Shown piece by piece: positions 27,797 to 35,849 of a stretch of DNA of 64,000 nucleotides. This DNA is from Flammeovirga yaeyamensis (GTDB lineage: Bacteria > Bacteroidota > Bacteroidia > Cytophagales > Flammeovirgaceae). How positions within the stretch are numbered: position 1 is the first letter of the stretch; every line of letters begins with the position of its first letter. A program made the position numbers and the translations under genes. The notes beneath the pieces were generated by a model that was not told the DNA's origin, searched no databases, and saw only the letters and a list, made by a program, of their open reading frames with translations. The stretch is taken from contig NZ_CP076132.1 of the NCBI RefSeq assembly GCF_018736045.1, positions 1,039,501 to 1,103,500 on the forward strand, read 5' to 3'.

Positions 27797-29068
27797 ATGG
27801 GATATATTGAACCAGCTCCAATAACGGATAAAGAAAATCCGTTTGAGTCTATGATGGAGCGATTTAATATTGCTGCTGAAAAACTTGGTCTCGATTTAGA
27901 AACTTATGAAGTTTTAAAAAGTCCTGCCAAGCAAGTTATTGTATCACTACCAATTGTTATGGACGATGGCCATAAAAAAGTATTTGAAGGTTACCGAGTA
28001 ATTCATTCGAACACACTTGGTCCGTCGAAAGGTGGAATCCGTTACGATATGGATGTAAACCTAGATGAGGTGAAGGCTTTGGCTGCGTGGATGACATGGA
28101 AATGTGCCGTTGTAGATATTCCTTATGGCGGTGCGAAGGGTGGAATAAAATGTGATCCATCCAAAATGTCTAGTGGAGAATTAGAACGTCTAACGAGAGC
28201 TTATACTGTAAAAATGTACGAGATTTTCGGTCCAGATATCGATATTCCTGCTCCAGATATGGGAACGGGCCCACAAGAAATGGCTTGGATTATGGATGAA
28301 TATTCTAAAGCTCAAGGTAAAACTGTTCAAGCCGTTGTTACAGGTAAACCTTTAGTATTAGGTGGTTCTTTGGGTAGAGTAGAAGCTACTGGAAGAGGGG
28401 TAATGGTTTCAGCAATGGAGGCTTTAAGAAAAATGAAAATCTCTCCAAACGATGCAACTGTTGCTGTACAAGGTTTTGGTAATGTAGGCTCTAATGCTGC
28501 AAAACTACTTGCTCAAAAAGGACTTAAAATTACGGCAATTAGTGATCACACTGGTGCTTTTTATAATCCTGATGGGATTGACCTTAGAGAAGCAAGTGAA
28601 TATAGAGAAACCTACAAAACACTGGAAGGGTTTACTGGAGGAGAAAAGATTTCTAACGAAGCTCTTTTAGAGTTAGATGTAGATGTACTTGTTCCTGCTG
28701 CAAAAGAGGATGTGATTAACACGAAGAATGCAGATAAAATAAAAGCAAAGTTGATTGTTGAAGGAGCAAACGGACCAACAGGAGCAAAGGCAGACAAAGC
28801 ACTCCATGATAAAGGTATCGTTGTGGTTCCAGACATTCTTGCCAATGCTGGAGGTGTTACTGTTTCTTATTTCGAATGGGTTCAAAACCGTTTGGGATAC
28901 AAATGGACACGAGATAGAGTAAATAGAAGAAGCGATAGAATTATGAAAGAAGCTTTTGAGAAAGTGTTTAAAATCGCTGAAAAGCACAATGTATCTCTAA
29001 GGATAGCATCTTATATGGTGGCCATTACAAAAGTAGCGGATACCTATAAACTAAGAGGAAGTTTCTAG
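27797..29068 (+). CDS. gdhA: Glutamate dehydrogenase (Glu/Leu/Phe/Val dehydrogenase family)
   Basis: Interconverts glutamate and 2-oxoglutarate with ammonia using NAD(P), linking nitrogen and carbon metabolism. The N-terminal domain has GPSKGGIRYD, the catalytic Lys in PYGGAKGGIKCDP and DIPAPDMGTGPQEMAW. The Rossmann domain has VAVQGFGNVGSNAA, and the C-terminal NAGGVTVSYFEWVQN is typical. At 423 residues it belongs to the short 45-kDa class. Cofactor preference is not certain. A terminator follows. Confidence 0.95.
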   Translation: MGYIEPAPITDKENPFESMMERFNIAAEKLGLDLETYEVLKSPAKQVIVSLPIVMDDGHKKVFEGYRVIHSNTLGPSKGGIRYDMDVNLDEVKALAAWMTWKCAVVDIPYGGAKGGIKCDPSKMSSGELERLTRAYTVKMYEIFGPDIDIPAPDMGTGPQEMAWIMDEYSKAQGKTVQAVVTGKPLVLGGSLGRVEATGRGVMVSAMEALRKMKISPNDATVAVQGFGNVGSNAAKLLAQKGLKITAISDHTGAFYNPDGIDLREASEYRETYKTLEGFTGGEKISNEALLELDVDVLVPAAKEDVINTKNADKIKAKLIVEGANGPTGAKADKALHDKGIVVVPDILANAGGVTVSYFEWVQNRLGYKWTRDRVNRRSDRIMKEAFEKVFKIAEKHNVSLRIASYMVAITKVADTYKLRGSF

Positions 29069-29086
29069 ATTTTATCAAATGATATG

Positions 29087-29124
29087 AAAGGATAATAGGC
29101 AATATAGTTTATTATCCTTTTTTT
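29087..29124 (+). terminator. Terminator after gdhA
   Basis: Perfect 11-bp stem (29087-29097 with 29110-29120) then a T-run. It ends next to the stop of the converging gene. Confidence 0.85.
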
Positions 29125-30268
29125 ATTTTGTTGATTTTTTACCTCCTGTAAAAATCATATGAGCTGTCTGATTGATCAAATCATTTACCCATTTCACAGT
29201 TTTATTTAATTTAGGTCCCATATTAAAACGATAACCACAGTTCACTTCAAAACTGGTAAAATAACTAATGGCTAAGAATTCTTGATCTAAAGCATGAGGT
29301 AATGCCGAATAGGTAACTTCTGTATTGGTCTGAAGAGTAATAAACAATCTTTCATGATTATATCCTGCTGAAGCTTTAAAGTCTAAAGCAGGTAAAAATG
29401 AAAATTGCGTGTCACTTCCGCTATCTAATGTAAAACCTTGATGTTGTCCACCAACTCCCACTCCAAGCATTGTTCCTATATAAAAACCTTTATATACTAG
29501 AACACCTGCCACCCCACCAATAACAGTTAGGTCATTCATACGAAGTTTCGTCATAGAACCATATTGTGATTCTGGATTTCTAGCAAGAGGAGGTAAAAAG
29601 GGAGTTAATCCTGAATAATTTTCTGAACGATATCTGATTTTGTAATAAGTTGTAAAGGCACTTCTCAATTGAATCTTTTTCTGTTTAAAGACGGCCTTGT
29701 AGCTGAATCGATTATTTGTAAACCTTACCGCATGTAAATTGATAGATCGAGTAATGATGTCGTCTCGAATTAATGGAGAAGGCTCCGTTTGAAGGCTGTC
29801 ATATACACGAATAGAACTATCTATAAAGCCAGAATATCTGTAATATTCAGCATCTAAATACCATTTTTTGATAAAACCATCAGCACGTAAACGGAAAACA
29901 CTAGATTTTCCATATACTCCTTCATCATATTGGGAATATGGAGTTTGAATACTTGCTCTTACACCAAGGTTACCAAAGGCAAAACCTAAACCAATAAGAT
30001 AACTATTGTTAGGTGTATATAGAATGTCTTTAGGACGTTCTCTTCTAACAATTCCGTTATCATCGAACCATGTTTTAGGAGGATAGTTATTAAATAAAAG
30101 ATTAAGCTTAGAATTGGAGAAGTAGGTACTGATACTCACTTTATCATTGATATGTCTGATATAAGAATGATCTATATACGACGAATCAGCAGTATTTTGA
30201 GCAATGACTGTTTTTTGAAATAGGCAGAAAAATAGAATCCAAAGAAAATGTTGATGATGTCGAGGCAT
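29123..30268 (-). CDS. DUF4421 outer membrane-type protein
   Basis: A 381-residue protein with signal peptide (1-24, ending VIAQ). The mature part has amphipathic beta strands suitable for a barrel and matches DUF4421 by its N-terminal pattern (an opening Tyr-rich segment, YLIGLGFAFGNLGVRASIQTP-type strand and a FRLRADGF strand). No function is known for the family. It is a single-gene unit that converges on gdhA. Confidence 0.7.
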   Translation of the reverse strand: MPRHHQHFLWILFFCLFQKTVIAQNTADSSYIDHSYIRHINDKVSISTYFSNSKLNLLFNNYPPKTWFDDNGIVRRERPKDILYTPNNSYLIGLGFAFGNLGVRASIQTPYSQYDEGVYGKSSVFRLRADGFIKKWYLDAEYYRYSGFIDSSIRVYDSLQTEPSPLIRDDIITRSINLHAVRFTNNRFSYKAVFKQKKIQLRSAFTTYYKIRYRSENYSGLTPFLPPLARNPESQYGSMTKLRMNDLTVIGGVAGVLVYKGFYIGTMLGVGVGGQHQGFTLDSGSDTQFSFLPALDFKASAGYNHERLFITLQTNTEVTYSALPHALDQEFLAISYFTSFEVNCGYRFNMGPKLNKTVKWVNDLINQTAHMIFTGGKKSTK

Positions 30269-30412
30269 TTATTTAAATTAAAAACAGAGCAATTGATCTC
30301 TGTTGCTGTTCTAAGTTACTTCAATACAACTTTTAATAAAAAAAATAGAATAGTTTTTTCTATCTTGTCATGTATTTTATAACTCATAATTAATTACTAA
30401 TCACTTCAAACT

Positions 30413-31036
30413 ATGAAACACTTTATCTTAACTCTATCAATCTTTATAGTGTCTTTATCATCGGCCTTTTCACAAAGTGTACCTAAAAGTGCAAACGATA
30501 TCTCTCCTTTATTAATTGGTGAATATGTTCCTGAAGTCACTTTAAGAGATGTTGATAGTAACCCTGTCGATCTGAAAAAACTAATCAAAAAGAAACCCAC
30601 AGTCTTAATTTTTTATAGAGGAGGATGGTGTCCCTATTGTAATAGACAACTTTCTGGATTAGGAGAAATTTCTGATTATTTAGTAAGCATTGGTTATCAA
30701 ATTGTGGCTATTTCGCCAGATACACCAGACCATTTATCGCTTACTTATGACAAACACATGATGAACTATATGCTATTATCAGATAGTGATATGAAGGCCT
30801 CAAAGAAATTTGGTTTAGCTTTCGAATTAGATGATAAAATGTTTAAAAAGTTCTCCAATATGGGAATGGACATTGTCACAACTACCGGAGAAAAACATAA
30901 TATGTTACCTGTTCCTGCTGTATTTTTTGTAAAGACGAATGGAGAAATTAGTTTTGAATATATTAATCCTAACTTTAAGAAAAGAATCAGCTCATCGTTA
31001 TTAGTAACGGCTGCTGAAACAATGGGAAGCGAATAA
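30413..31036 (+). CDS. Secreted peroxiredoxin-like protein (AhpC/TSA family)
   Basis: A thioredoxin-fold redox protein, exported by a signal peptide (1-21, ending AFSQ). The core reads VLIFYRGGWCPYCNRQLSGLGEI, a CxxC (CPYC) typical of the peroxiredoxin-like subgroup, followed by VAISPDTPDHL and a C-terminal PAVFFVKTNGEISFEY. It probably reduces peroxides or protein disulfides in the periplasm; the reductant is not evident. The next gene starts 15 nt downstream and is likely co-transcribed. Confidence 0.85.
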   Translation: MKHFILTLSIFIVSLSSAFSQSVPKSANDISPLLIGEYVPEVTLRDVDSNPVDLKKLIKKKPTVLIFYRGGWCPYCNRQLSGLGEISDYLVSIGYQIVAISPDTPDHLSLTYDKHMMNYMLLSDSDMKASKKFGLAFELDDKMFKKFSNMGMDIVTTTGEKHNMLPVPAVFFVKTNGEISFEYINPNFKKRISSSLLVTAAETMGSE

Positions 31037-31051
31037 TTATTTGATTTAAAT

Positions 31052-31390
31052 ATGAAACAGTTAGACGAAGAAGAAAAACAATTAGGAGGAAGAAGTTTTA
31101 TATCTGAAGATTTAGGAAGCTTTTTGATGGGACTAAAAAAAGGCGAGATCAATGACTCAAGATTGATTTACCTTAAAAGAGCAGGCTTTAGCTATGGAAA
31201 GCTTGCAGGTGCTTATCAAAAACAACAAGAATTGATAGAACGTTACAAGGAGCAGTTTATTAAAGACGAAAATCCAGAAATAGAAGAAGCTGTGCCTCCA
31301 ATGGTAAATGGTTTAATTAATCCTTTGATGGTAGAGATTTATACATCAGAAGAAGAATTAGGTCAGTATATTTTAAATAAGATCACTTAG
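31052..31390 (+). CDS. Small hypothetical protein
   Basis: A 112-residue acidic cytoplasmic protein with no signal or TM segment. It appears mostly helical, with a Lys/Glu-rich middle (YQKQQELIERYKEQF) and an acidic C-terminal part. No family recognised. Its spacing of 15 nt to the peroxiredoxin gene supports a real coding region and a shared transcript. Confidence 0.55.
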   Translation: MKQLDEEEKQLGGRSFISEDLGSFLMGLKKGEINDSRLIYLKRAGFSYGKLAGAYQKQQELIERYKEQFIKDENPEIEEAVPPMVNGLINPLMVEIYTSEEELGQYILNKIT

Positions 31391-31473
31391 TTTTGGTGAT
31401 CATGGTCAGTTAAAAAATCTTTATAAGTGTGTAAATTACTATTAATAAATAACACATCACTAATTTTACTGTC

Positions 31474-32223
31474 ATGAAAACCAATATATTAGATCAATTC
31501 CTCAGAAAACTGGAGTTGGATTTTGCCGGCTCCAGCAATGCTACCCAAAAGCGTAAAGGCGTTATTGTTACTATTTCTCGTGAATACGGTTCAGCTGTAA
31601 GAAAAGTAGGACAAATGTTAGTCAATAAGCTCAATCAAGAAAAGATTGGTTTCGAGCTTCTCAATAAGAAATGGATACTTATTGATACAAGTGTCATTCG
31701 TGATTTATCCCAAGAGCTTTCCTTAGACTACAAAGCCATCAAAGAGTATGTTCCTCAAGAAAAGAAAGGCTTAGTTGAGCAGATTATTCATTCCTTTAGT
31801 CCTGACTATAATAAATTAGATGGGCATCTAGATAAAGCTTTAGAAACAGTACTTAATGCCTATTTCGATAGAGGTAATGTCGTTATTTTAGGACGAGGTG
31901 CTGAATATTTCGCAAGCGAACTACAAAATGCTTTACGTATAAAAATCAATAGTACTTTTCAGTTTAGAATCGCACAAATAATGAATAACCATGGTTTGAG
32001 TTATCAAGATGCTAAAATGAAAATGCTCAAAAATGCCAAATTAAGAAATGATTTCCTTGAACATATTAAAAAAGGAAAGCCTGATACATATACCTCTGTT
32101 ATTGATAGATCGAGATTAGACGATAATACACTTGCAGATTATCTCATGTCTTTTACAAGTGCTAAAGTAAAAGATATTAAAAGAGAGATTGATGCAAAGA
32201 AGAAAATGAAAGTTGTACACTAA
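31474..32223 (+). CDS. Cytidylate kinase-like family protein
   Basis: A 249-residue cytoplasmic P-loop protein of the cytidylate-kinase-like family, distinct from housekeeping Cmk. The N-terminal nucleotide segment reads TISREYGSAVRKVG, where the usual family form has Gly-Gly-Arg in place of Ala41-Val42-Arg43, so the phosphate loop looks altered. Other family marks are VVILGRGAEYF at about 132-142 and a lid-like helix region with Arg residues near 160-190. The substrate is unknown; activity is doubtful given the loop. Confidence 0.75.
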   Translation: MKTNILDQFLRKLELDFAGSSNATQKRKGVIVTISREYGSAVRKVGQMLVNKLNQEKIGFELLNKKWILIDTSVIRDLSQELSLDYKAIKEYVPQEKKGLVEQIIHSFSPDYNKLDGHLDKALETVLNAYFDRGNVVILGRGAEYFASELQNALRIKINSTFQFRIAQIMNNHGLSYQDAKMKMLKNAKLRNDFLEHIKKGKPDTYTSVIDRSRLDDNTLADYLMSFTSAKVKDIKREIDAKKKMKVVH

Positions 32224-32382
32224 GAGAAAACTTTACATATCGAGTATGGCAACGACTTAGCTAAAATAACTGAGTTAGACGAACTCAGGTGAAACAACAC
32301 AACCAAAGAATAGATCGCAAAGACAACAGAACTAATCAACATTCTTCTTACAAACTTTTGAATTGGGAAAAATAAAGTTTGT

Positions 32383-32420
32383 AAAAAAAAAGGCAACTTA
32401 GATTATATCTAAGTTGCCTT
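32383..32420 (-). terminator. Terminator of the ccmBCDE operon
   Basis: Perfect 13-bp stem (32390-32402 with 32408-32420), 5-nt loop and a T-run on the minus strand, 27 nt after the ccmE stop. Confidence 0.9.
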
Positions 32421-32446
32421 TCTGTGTATATCAAATAGTTGATGTC

Positions 32447-32860
32447 TTACAATTGCTTCTCTTCGTATTTAGAAGGACACTTCATCAAAATTTCAGAAGC
32501 AAGGAATTCTTGTTCGTTCTTTGTACGACCAATAACCACCACTTTTTCAGATTTTTCGAAATCTTTCATTGATGCAGGAGGAGAATAACAAACTACTCTT
32601 CTCATTACATTTTGTTCATCAACAAGGTTAAAAGCAAGGTAATTAGCATCTTTCATAGGGTCGTATTGAATGCCGATTACATTACCTGATTTATCTTTTT
32701 GAAGCTCACCGATAACATGAACTTTATTTTCGTTACCATCAGCAGCTATTTCTTGAGCAGTTGTAAAATCTACATACTGACTAGCATCTCCTGCAGTAAC
32801 TACTAAAATACTAATCATTATGGCAATAATGATCAGTCCGAATATATGTGACCTTTTCAT
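32447..32860 (-). CDS. ccmE: Cytochrome c maturation heme chaperone CcmE (CxxxY type)
   Basis: Carries heme in the periplasm from the CcmABCD exporter to the CcmF ligation complex. An N-terminal signal anchor (about 5-23) precedes an OB-fold beta barrel (30-125) with VHVIGELQKD and VVVIGRT. In the classical protein a His in HxxxY binds heme covalently. Here the corresponding place reads CPSKY, giving Cys128 and Tyr132, the CxxxY form known from some anaerobes and archaea. At 137 residues it is short, ending five residues after the Tyr. It is the last gene of ccmB-ccmC-ccmD-ccmE. Confidence 0.9.
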   Translation of the reverse strand: MKRSHIFGLIIIAIMISILVVTAGDASQYVDFTTAQEIAADGNENKVHVIGELQKDKSGNVIGIQYDPMKDANYLAFNLVDEQNVMRRVVCYSPPASMKDFEKSEKVVVIGRTKNEQEFLASEILMKCPSKYEEKQL

Positions 32861-32866
32861 AGTGTT

Positions 32867-33118
32867 TTATTTATCGTTAATCATTTTTTCTAATTGGGTG
32901 ATTTTACGGTCAGTTAAGAATAAGTAAACCATAAATCCTACCCAAATAGCAGCAACTACAGCTACTACAACATAGATTTTTCCATTCGCATGTAGGGCAT
33001 CTGCCATCTCTACACCAAAATTAGAATAATCTTTTTCAGTAATCTGAATTTTCTCTTGAGCACTTACAAATGTCAAAGAAAAAATACTTAATAATATAGT
33101 GTTGATGAACTTTTTCAT
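32867..33118 (-). CDS. ccmD: CcmD-like small membrane protein
   Basis: An 83-residue protein with a signal-like N-terminus (1-20), a linker and one TM helix (about 48-69, YVVVAVVAAIWVGFMVYLF), then a basic cytoplasmic helix with ITQLEKMI, as expected of CcmD, which helps release holo-CcmE. Assignment rests mainly on size, topology and position between ccmC and ccmE (spacings of 10 and 6 nt). Confidence 0.8.
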   Translation of the reverse strand: MKKFINTILLSIFSLTFVSAQEKIQITEKDYSNFGVEMADALHANGKIYVVVAVVAAIWVGFMVYLFLTDRKITQLEKMINDK

Positions 33119-33128
33119 TGTTCTTTTA

Positions 33129-33794
33129 TTAATCGATATCTAAAATTTTATCCTCTGCTTTTTTCATTCTTACCCTTAATTGAGTAAACCAAACACCTAA
33201 GAGTGTCCATCCGATAATGGCAGGGTAGAATACAAGTCTTAAATTACTATCTGATTTATATTGATCGAAACCAGGGTTGCCTCCATTACCAGGATGCAAA
33301 GAACTTGTTAACCTAGGTAATACAAAGATAAGAGGTATGAATACAGCAAAGGCAAAAATGTTATAAATAGCACTAATTTTCGCTTTTTGATCATCATCTT
33401 TAAATGAGCCTCTAAGAATTAGGTAGGCAAAGTAAAAAAGTAAACCTACAGCGGCAGCATTTTGTTTAGGGTCATTACTCCAAGGTTCTCCCCATGTAAA
33501 TGCAGCCCATATCATTCCGGTAACGATACCAAGAATACCAAACAGAATTCCTGTATTGGTTAATTCAGAAGCCCATAAATCATCATGAAGATTGTTAGAT
33601 CTTAGATATTTAATAGAATAAATCATTGCACCTAATAGGACTAAAATCATCCCAAACCACATTGGAACATGATAGTATAGGTTTCTGATCGTTTCATTTA
33701 AAATGTCTAAACGAGGAACACTAAGTAAAAGTCCCCCTACAAGCGTGTAAAAAAGTAAAATCACAGCCGTGATTTTCCACCAAGCGCCTTTCAT
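33129..33794 (-). CDS. ccmC: Heme exporter/handling protein CcmC
   Basis: Inner membrane protein of 221 residues with six TM helices that presents heme to CcmE. The tryptophan-rich periplasmic motif is visible as WAAFTWGEPWSNDPKQNAA, flanked by candidate His ligands (YYHVPMWF and SSLHPGNGG). It is in the CcmC/CcsA superfamily and lies between ccmB and ccmD. Confidence 0.92.
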   Translation of the reverse strand: MKGAWWKITAVILLFYTLVGGLLLSVPRLDILNETIRNLYYHVPMWFGMILVLLGAMIYSIKYLRSNNLHDDLWASELTNTGILFGILGIVTGMIWAAFTWGEPWSNDPKQNAAAVGLLFYFAYLILRGSFKDDDQKAKISAIYNIFAFAVFIPLIFVLPRLTSSLHPGNGGNPGFDQYKSDSNLRLVFYPAIIGWTLLGVWFTQLRVRMKKAEDKILDID

Positions 33795-33812
33795 TATTTT
33801 GTTTATTATTGT

Positions 33813-34487
33813 TTAACTTCTCCACAAATAAGGGAAAAGTAGAAAAGATACTGTTACTATTATTATATCGATGGCAAATATAACAAGTATTTCGTCCATA
33901 CTCTGACTTCTTGCTATACCATCTATGGCATTTTTAGATAATTTAATGAGCATTAATATCATAGGTAGAATAGCAGGTAATCCAAGTACAGCCATAAGGG
34001 TGCTATTTCCTTGTGCTTTAGAAGCAATACCCGCCACTAAAGTAAGGGAAGATGAAAACCCGAATCCACCTAAAAAGACCACAAATGCGAATAATCCAAA
34101 GTCTTGAATAGGGTTGCCAAGAACAAGTGAATAAACACCAAGCCCAATAAATGAAATAAGCATCATCAGAAAAGCATTATAAATAATTTTTGACAAGATG
34201 ATCGCTTGTGGACTAATCATTTGATAATAATAAAAATGCCTGCCTTTCGATTCTTTAGTAAAGCTATTACTAGCACCATTTAAGGCAGCAAATAATTGGA
34301 TGATCCAAAAAAGGGTATTCCATGTAATAGGAGATAAAGCCGTGCTTTTTTGATTAAAACTTAAGTAACAGACAAATACTGTACTTATAGTAAATAAAAG
34401 AAGTCCATTTAAGTTTGTTTTCTCTCTCCATTCTAAAGTTGCATCTTTTTTTAGAAGGATTCCTATTTCAGAAAAAATTGAATTCAT
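33813..34487 (-). CDS. ccmB: Heme exporter membrane subunit CcmB
   Basis: Membrane subunit of the CcmAB ABC transporter involved in releasing heme-loaded CcmE, 224 residues with about six TM helices. The segment FWIIQLFAALNGASNSFTKESKGRHFYYYQMI matches the CcmB family; only parts are quoted here. The ATPase gene ccmA is not in this window. It is the first gene of the minus-strand ccm operon. Confidence 0.88.
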   Translation of the reverse strand: MNSIFSEIGILLKKDATLEWREKTNLNGLLLFTISTVFVCYLSFNQKSTALSPITWNTLFWIIQLFAALNGASNSFTKESKGRHFYYYQMISPQAIILSKIIYNAFLMMLISFIGLGVYSLVLGNPIQDFGLFAFVVFLGGFGFSSSLTLVAGIASKAQGNSTLMAVLGLPAILPMILMLIKLSKNAIDGIARSQSMDEILVIFAIDIIIVTVSFLLFPYLWRS

Positions 34488-34804
34488 ATCTAGTGTTTAT
34501 ACATCGAGATGTAAAGAGTCAAAGCATTTATTTTCACTTTTTAAACAGTAAAATTTAAATGAATCTTTAAAATTCTCGATGCAAATTACCAAAAAATCAA
34601 TGATACATCCAATTCGATAGATTTGTAATTTTTTTTGGCATCCTATATGTACTTTTATACATATCCTATATATTTATCATTTGATATATACTTTACCTCT
34701 TGTCTCAAAAACAATTTCAAAGGTAAGTGTGAATATTTTACTACATAGATATCTCCTCAATTTCTTTGATGAAAACCTGAGTAAATGAGGAGAAAAAATA
34801 GTTT
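34488..34804. other. AT-rich divergent intergenic region
   Basis: About 317 bases between ccmB (-) and a lipoprotein gene (+). It must hold promoters for both, but no clear TAnnTTTG pair was found. Short imperfect palindromes of TATGTA/TACATA type occur near 34647-34665. No small gene seen. Confidence 0.45.
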
Positions 34805-35779
34805 ATGAAACAAACTTTAGTTTATATAAGTATTATTTTTTGTATGGTTTTACAGGCCTGTGTACCTAAAGTGTGCCCAGCGTATATCTCTGTATTCTAT
34901 CAAAAAGATGATCCAAATAGTTTATATTATGTAGCTAAAACTCCTGATCCAGATTCAGACTACTTTTTACCATTAGGAGAAGATTCTACAATGGAAATAA
35001 AAGGTACTGTTTCTTATGTGGGTTACTTTATCAACGATTCTACTGCAAAAGAAGAAGAAATTTACGCATCAAGAGAAAAGGAGTGGACCGGTTTACTTGC
35101 CCCTAGAGGTGGACTTTATGGGAAGTACTTTAATCAAGATAAGAAACATCAGGCAGGTAATAAGCCAAATTATATCATCGGAAGTACAATAAATCCTATG
35201 CCTGAAAAAATTGAAGAAGATTCTACAATAGATTTCATTGCAGAGGATAGTATCTATTTGGTGAACTCTGGCGATTCCCTTGAGAATTTATTGTTTGGAG
35301 GTGGCCCAGGTTATGATGATTCAATGGTTGCTAAAGAATTACCGGATCAAGATAGTGATGATATAGATGTTGTAACGAATGATTCTCTTCCTCCAACAAT
35401 GTACGATGGATATGTTTATCTTCAGAAGTATGGTGATTTGGTAGCTAAGGAAGACTCTATGCGTATGGGGTATTTTATAGTTCCAGATTCTATGTACTTA
35501 GTAAAAAGGAAATGGTATGAGATATGGAAACCGAAACATTATATGATTCCCAAAAGCGAATTGGATAGCATTCATAAAGCCAATGTGGAGAAATATGAAA
35601 CGGATTCTCTTGCCAAACTACCTCAGTACGATTCTCTCGGAAATTTAATTGAGAAGAAGAAGTTATTTGGTAATAGTAATAATCAGCAAAGTCTAGAAAC
35701 AGATCCTTTTGAGCAAAATGCCAAAGAGAAAAAGAAGAAAAAGGATGCTGCTGTGAAGGAAGAAGAGGAAGACTGGTAA
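34805..35779 (+). CDS. Lipoprotein of unknown function
   Basis: A 324-residue protein with lipoprotein signal ending LQAC (Cys19). The mature part is acidic and Ser/Asp/Tyr-rich, with several DSMYLV- and DSxY-type segments, and a Lys/Glu-rich tail (about 305-322) before DW. The low complexity suggests a flexible surface or periplasmic protein. No family recognised. It lies inverted between the ccmBCDE operon and ccmF, but nothing in it suggests a role in cytochrome maturation. Confidence 0.6.
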   Translation: MKQTLVYISIIFCMVLQACVPKVCPAYISVFYQKDDPNSLYYVAKTPDPDSDYFLPLGEDSTMEIKGTVSYVGYFINDSTAKEEEIYASREKEWTGLLAPRGGLYGKYFNQDKKHQAGNKPNYIIGSTINPMPEKIEEDSTIDFIAEDSIYLVNSGDSLENLLFGGGPGYDDSMVAKELPDQDSDDIDVVTNDSLPPTMYDGYVYLQKYGDLVAKEDSMRMGYFIVPDSMYLVKRKWYEIWKPKHYMIPKSELDSIHKANVEKYETDSLAKLPQYDSLGNLIEKKKLFGNSNNQQSLETDPFEQNAKEKKKKKDAAVKEEEEDW

Positions 35780-35791
35780 AAATATAAAGCT

Positions 35792-35829
35792 AAAAAAGGT
35801 GGATGATTCTAAAATCATCCACCTTTTTT
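35792..35829. terminator. Two-way terminator between lipoprotein gene and ccmF
   Basis: Perfect 17-bp stem (35792-35808 with 35813-35829) with A-run on one side and T-run on the other, between converging genes. Confidence 0.92.
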
Positions 35830-35849
35830 ATATCAATATAAAGAGAAGA

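Noticed and set aside
28612-28987. Antisense frames within glutamate dehydrogenase
   Set aside because: The sense strand codes a full, conserved enzyme.
32349-32383. Hairpin TACAAACTTT/AAAGTTTGTA as plus-strand terminator of the cytidylate kinase-like gene
   Set aside because: It is followed by an A-run, not a T-run, and the loop is 15 nt.
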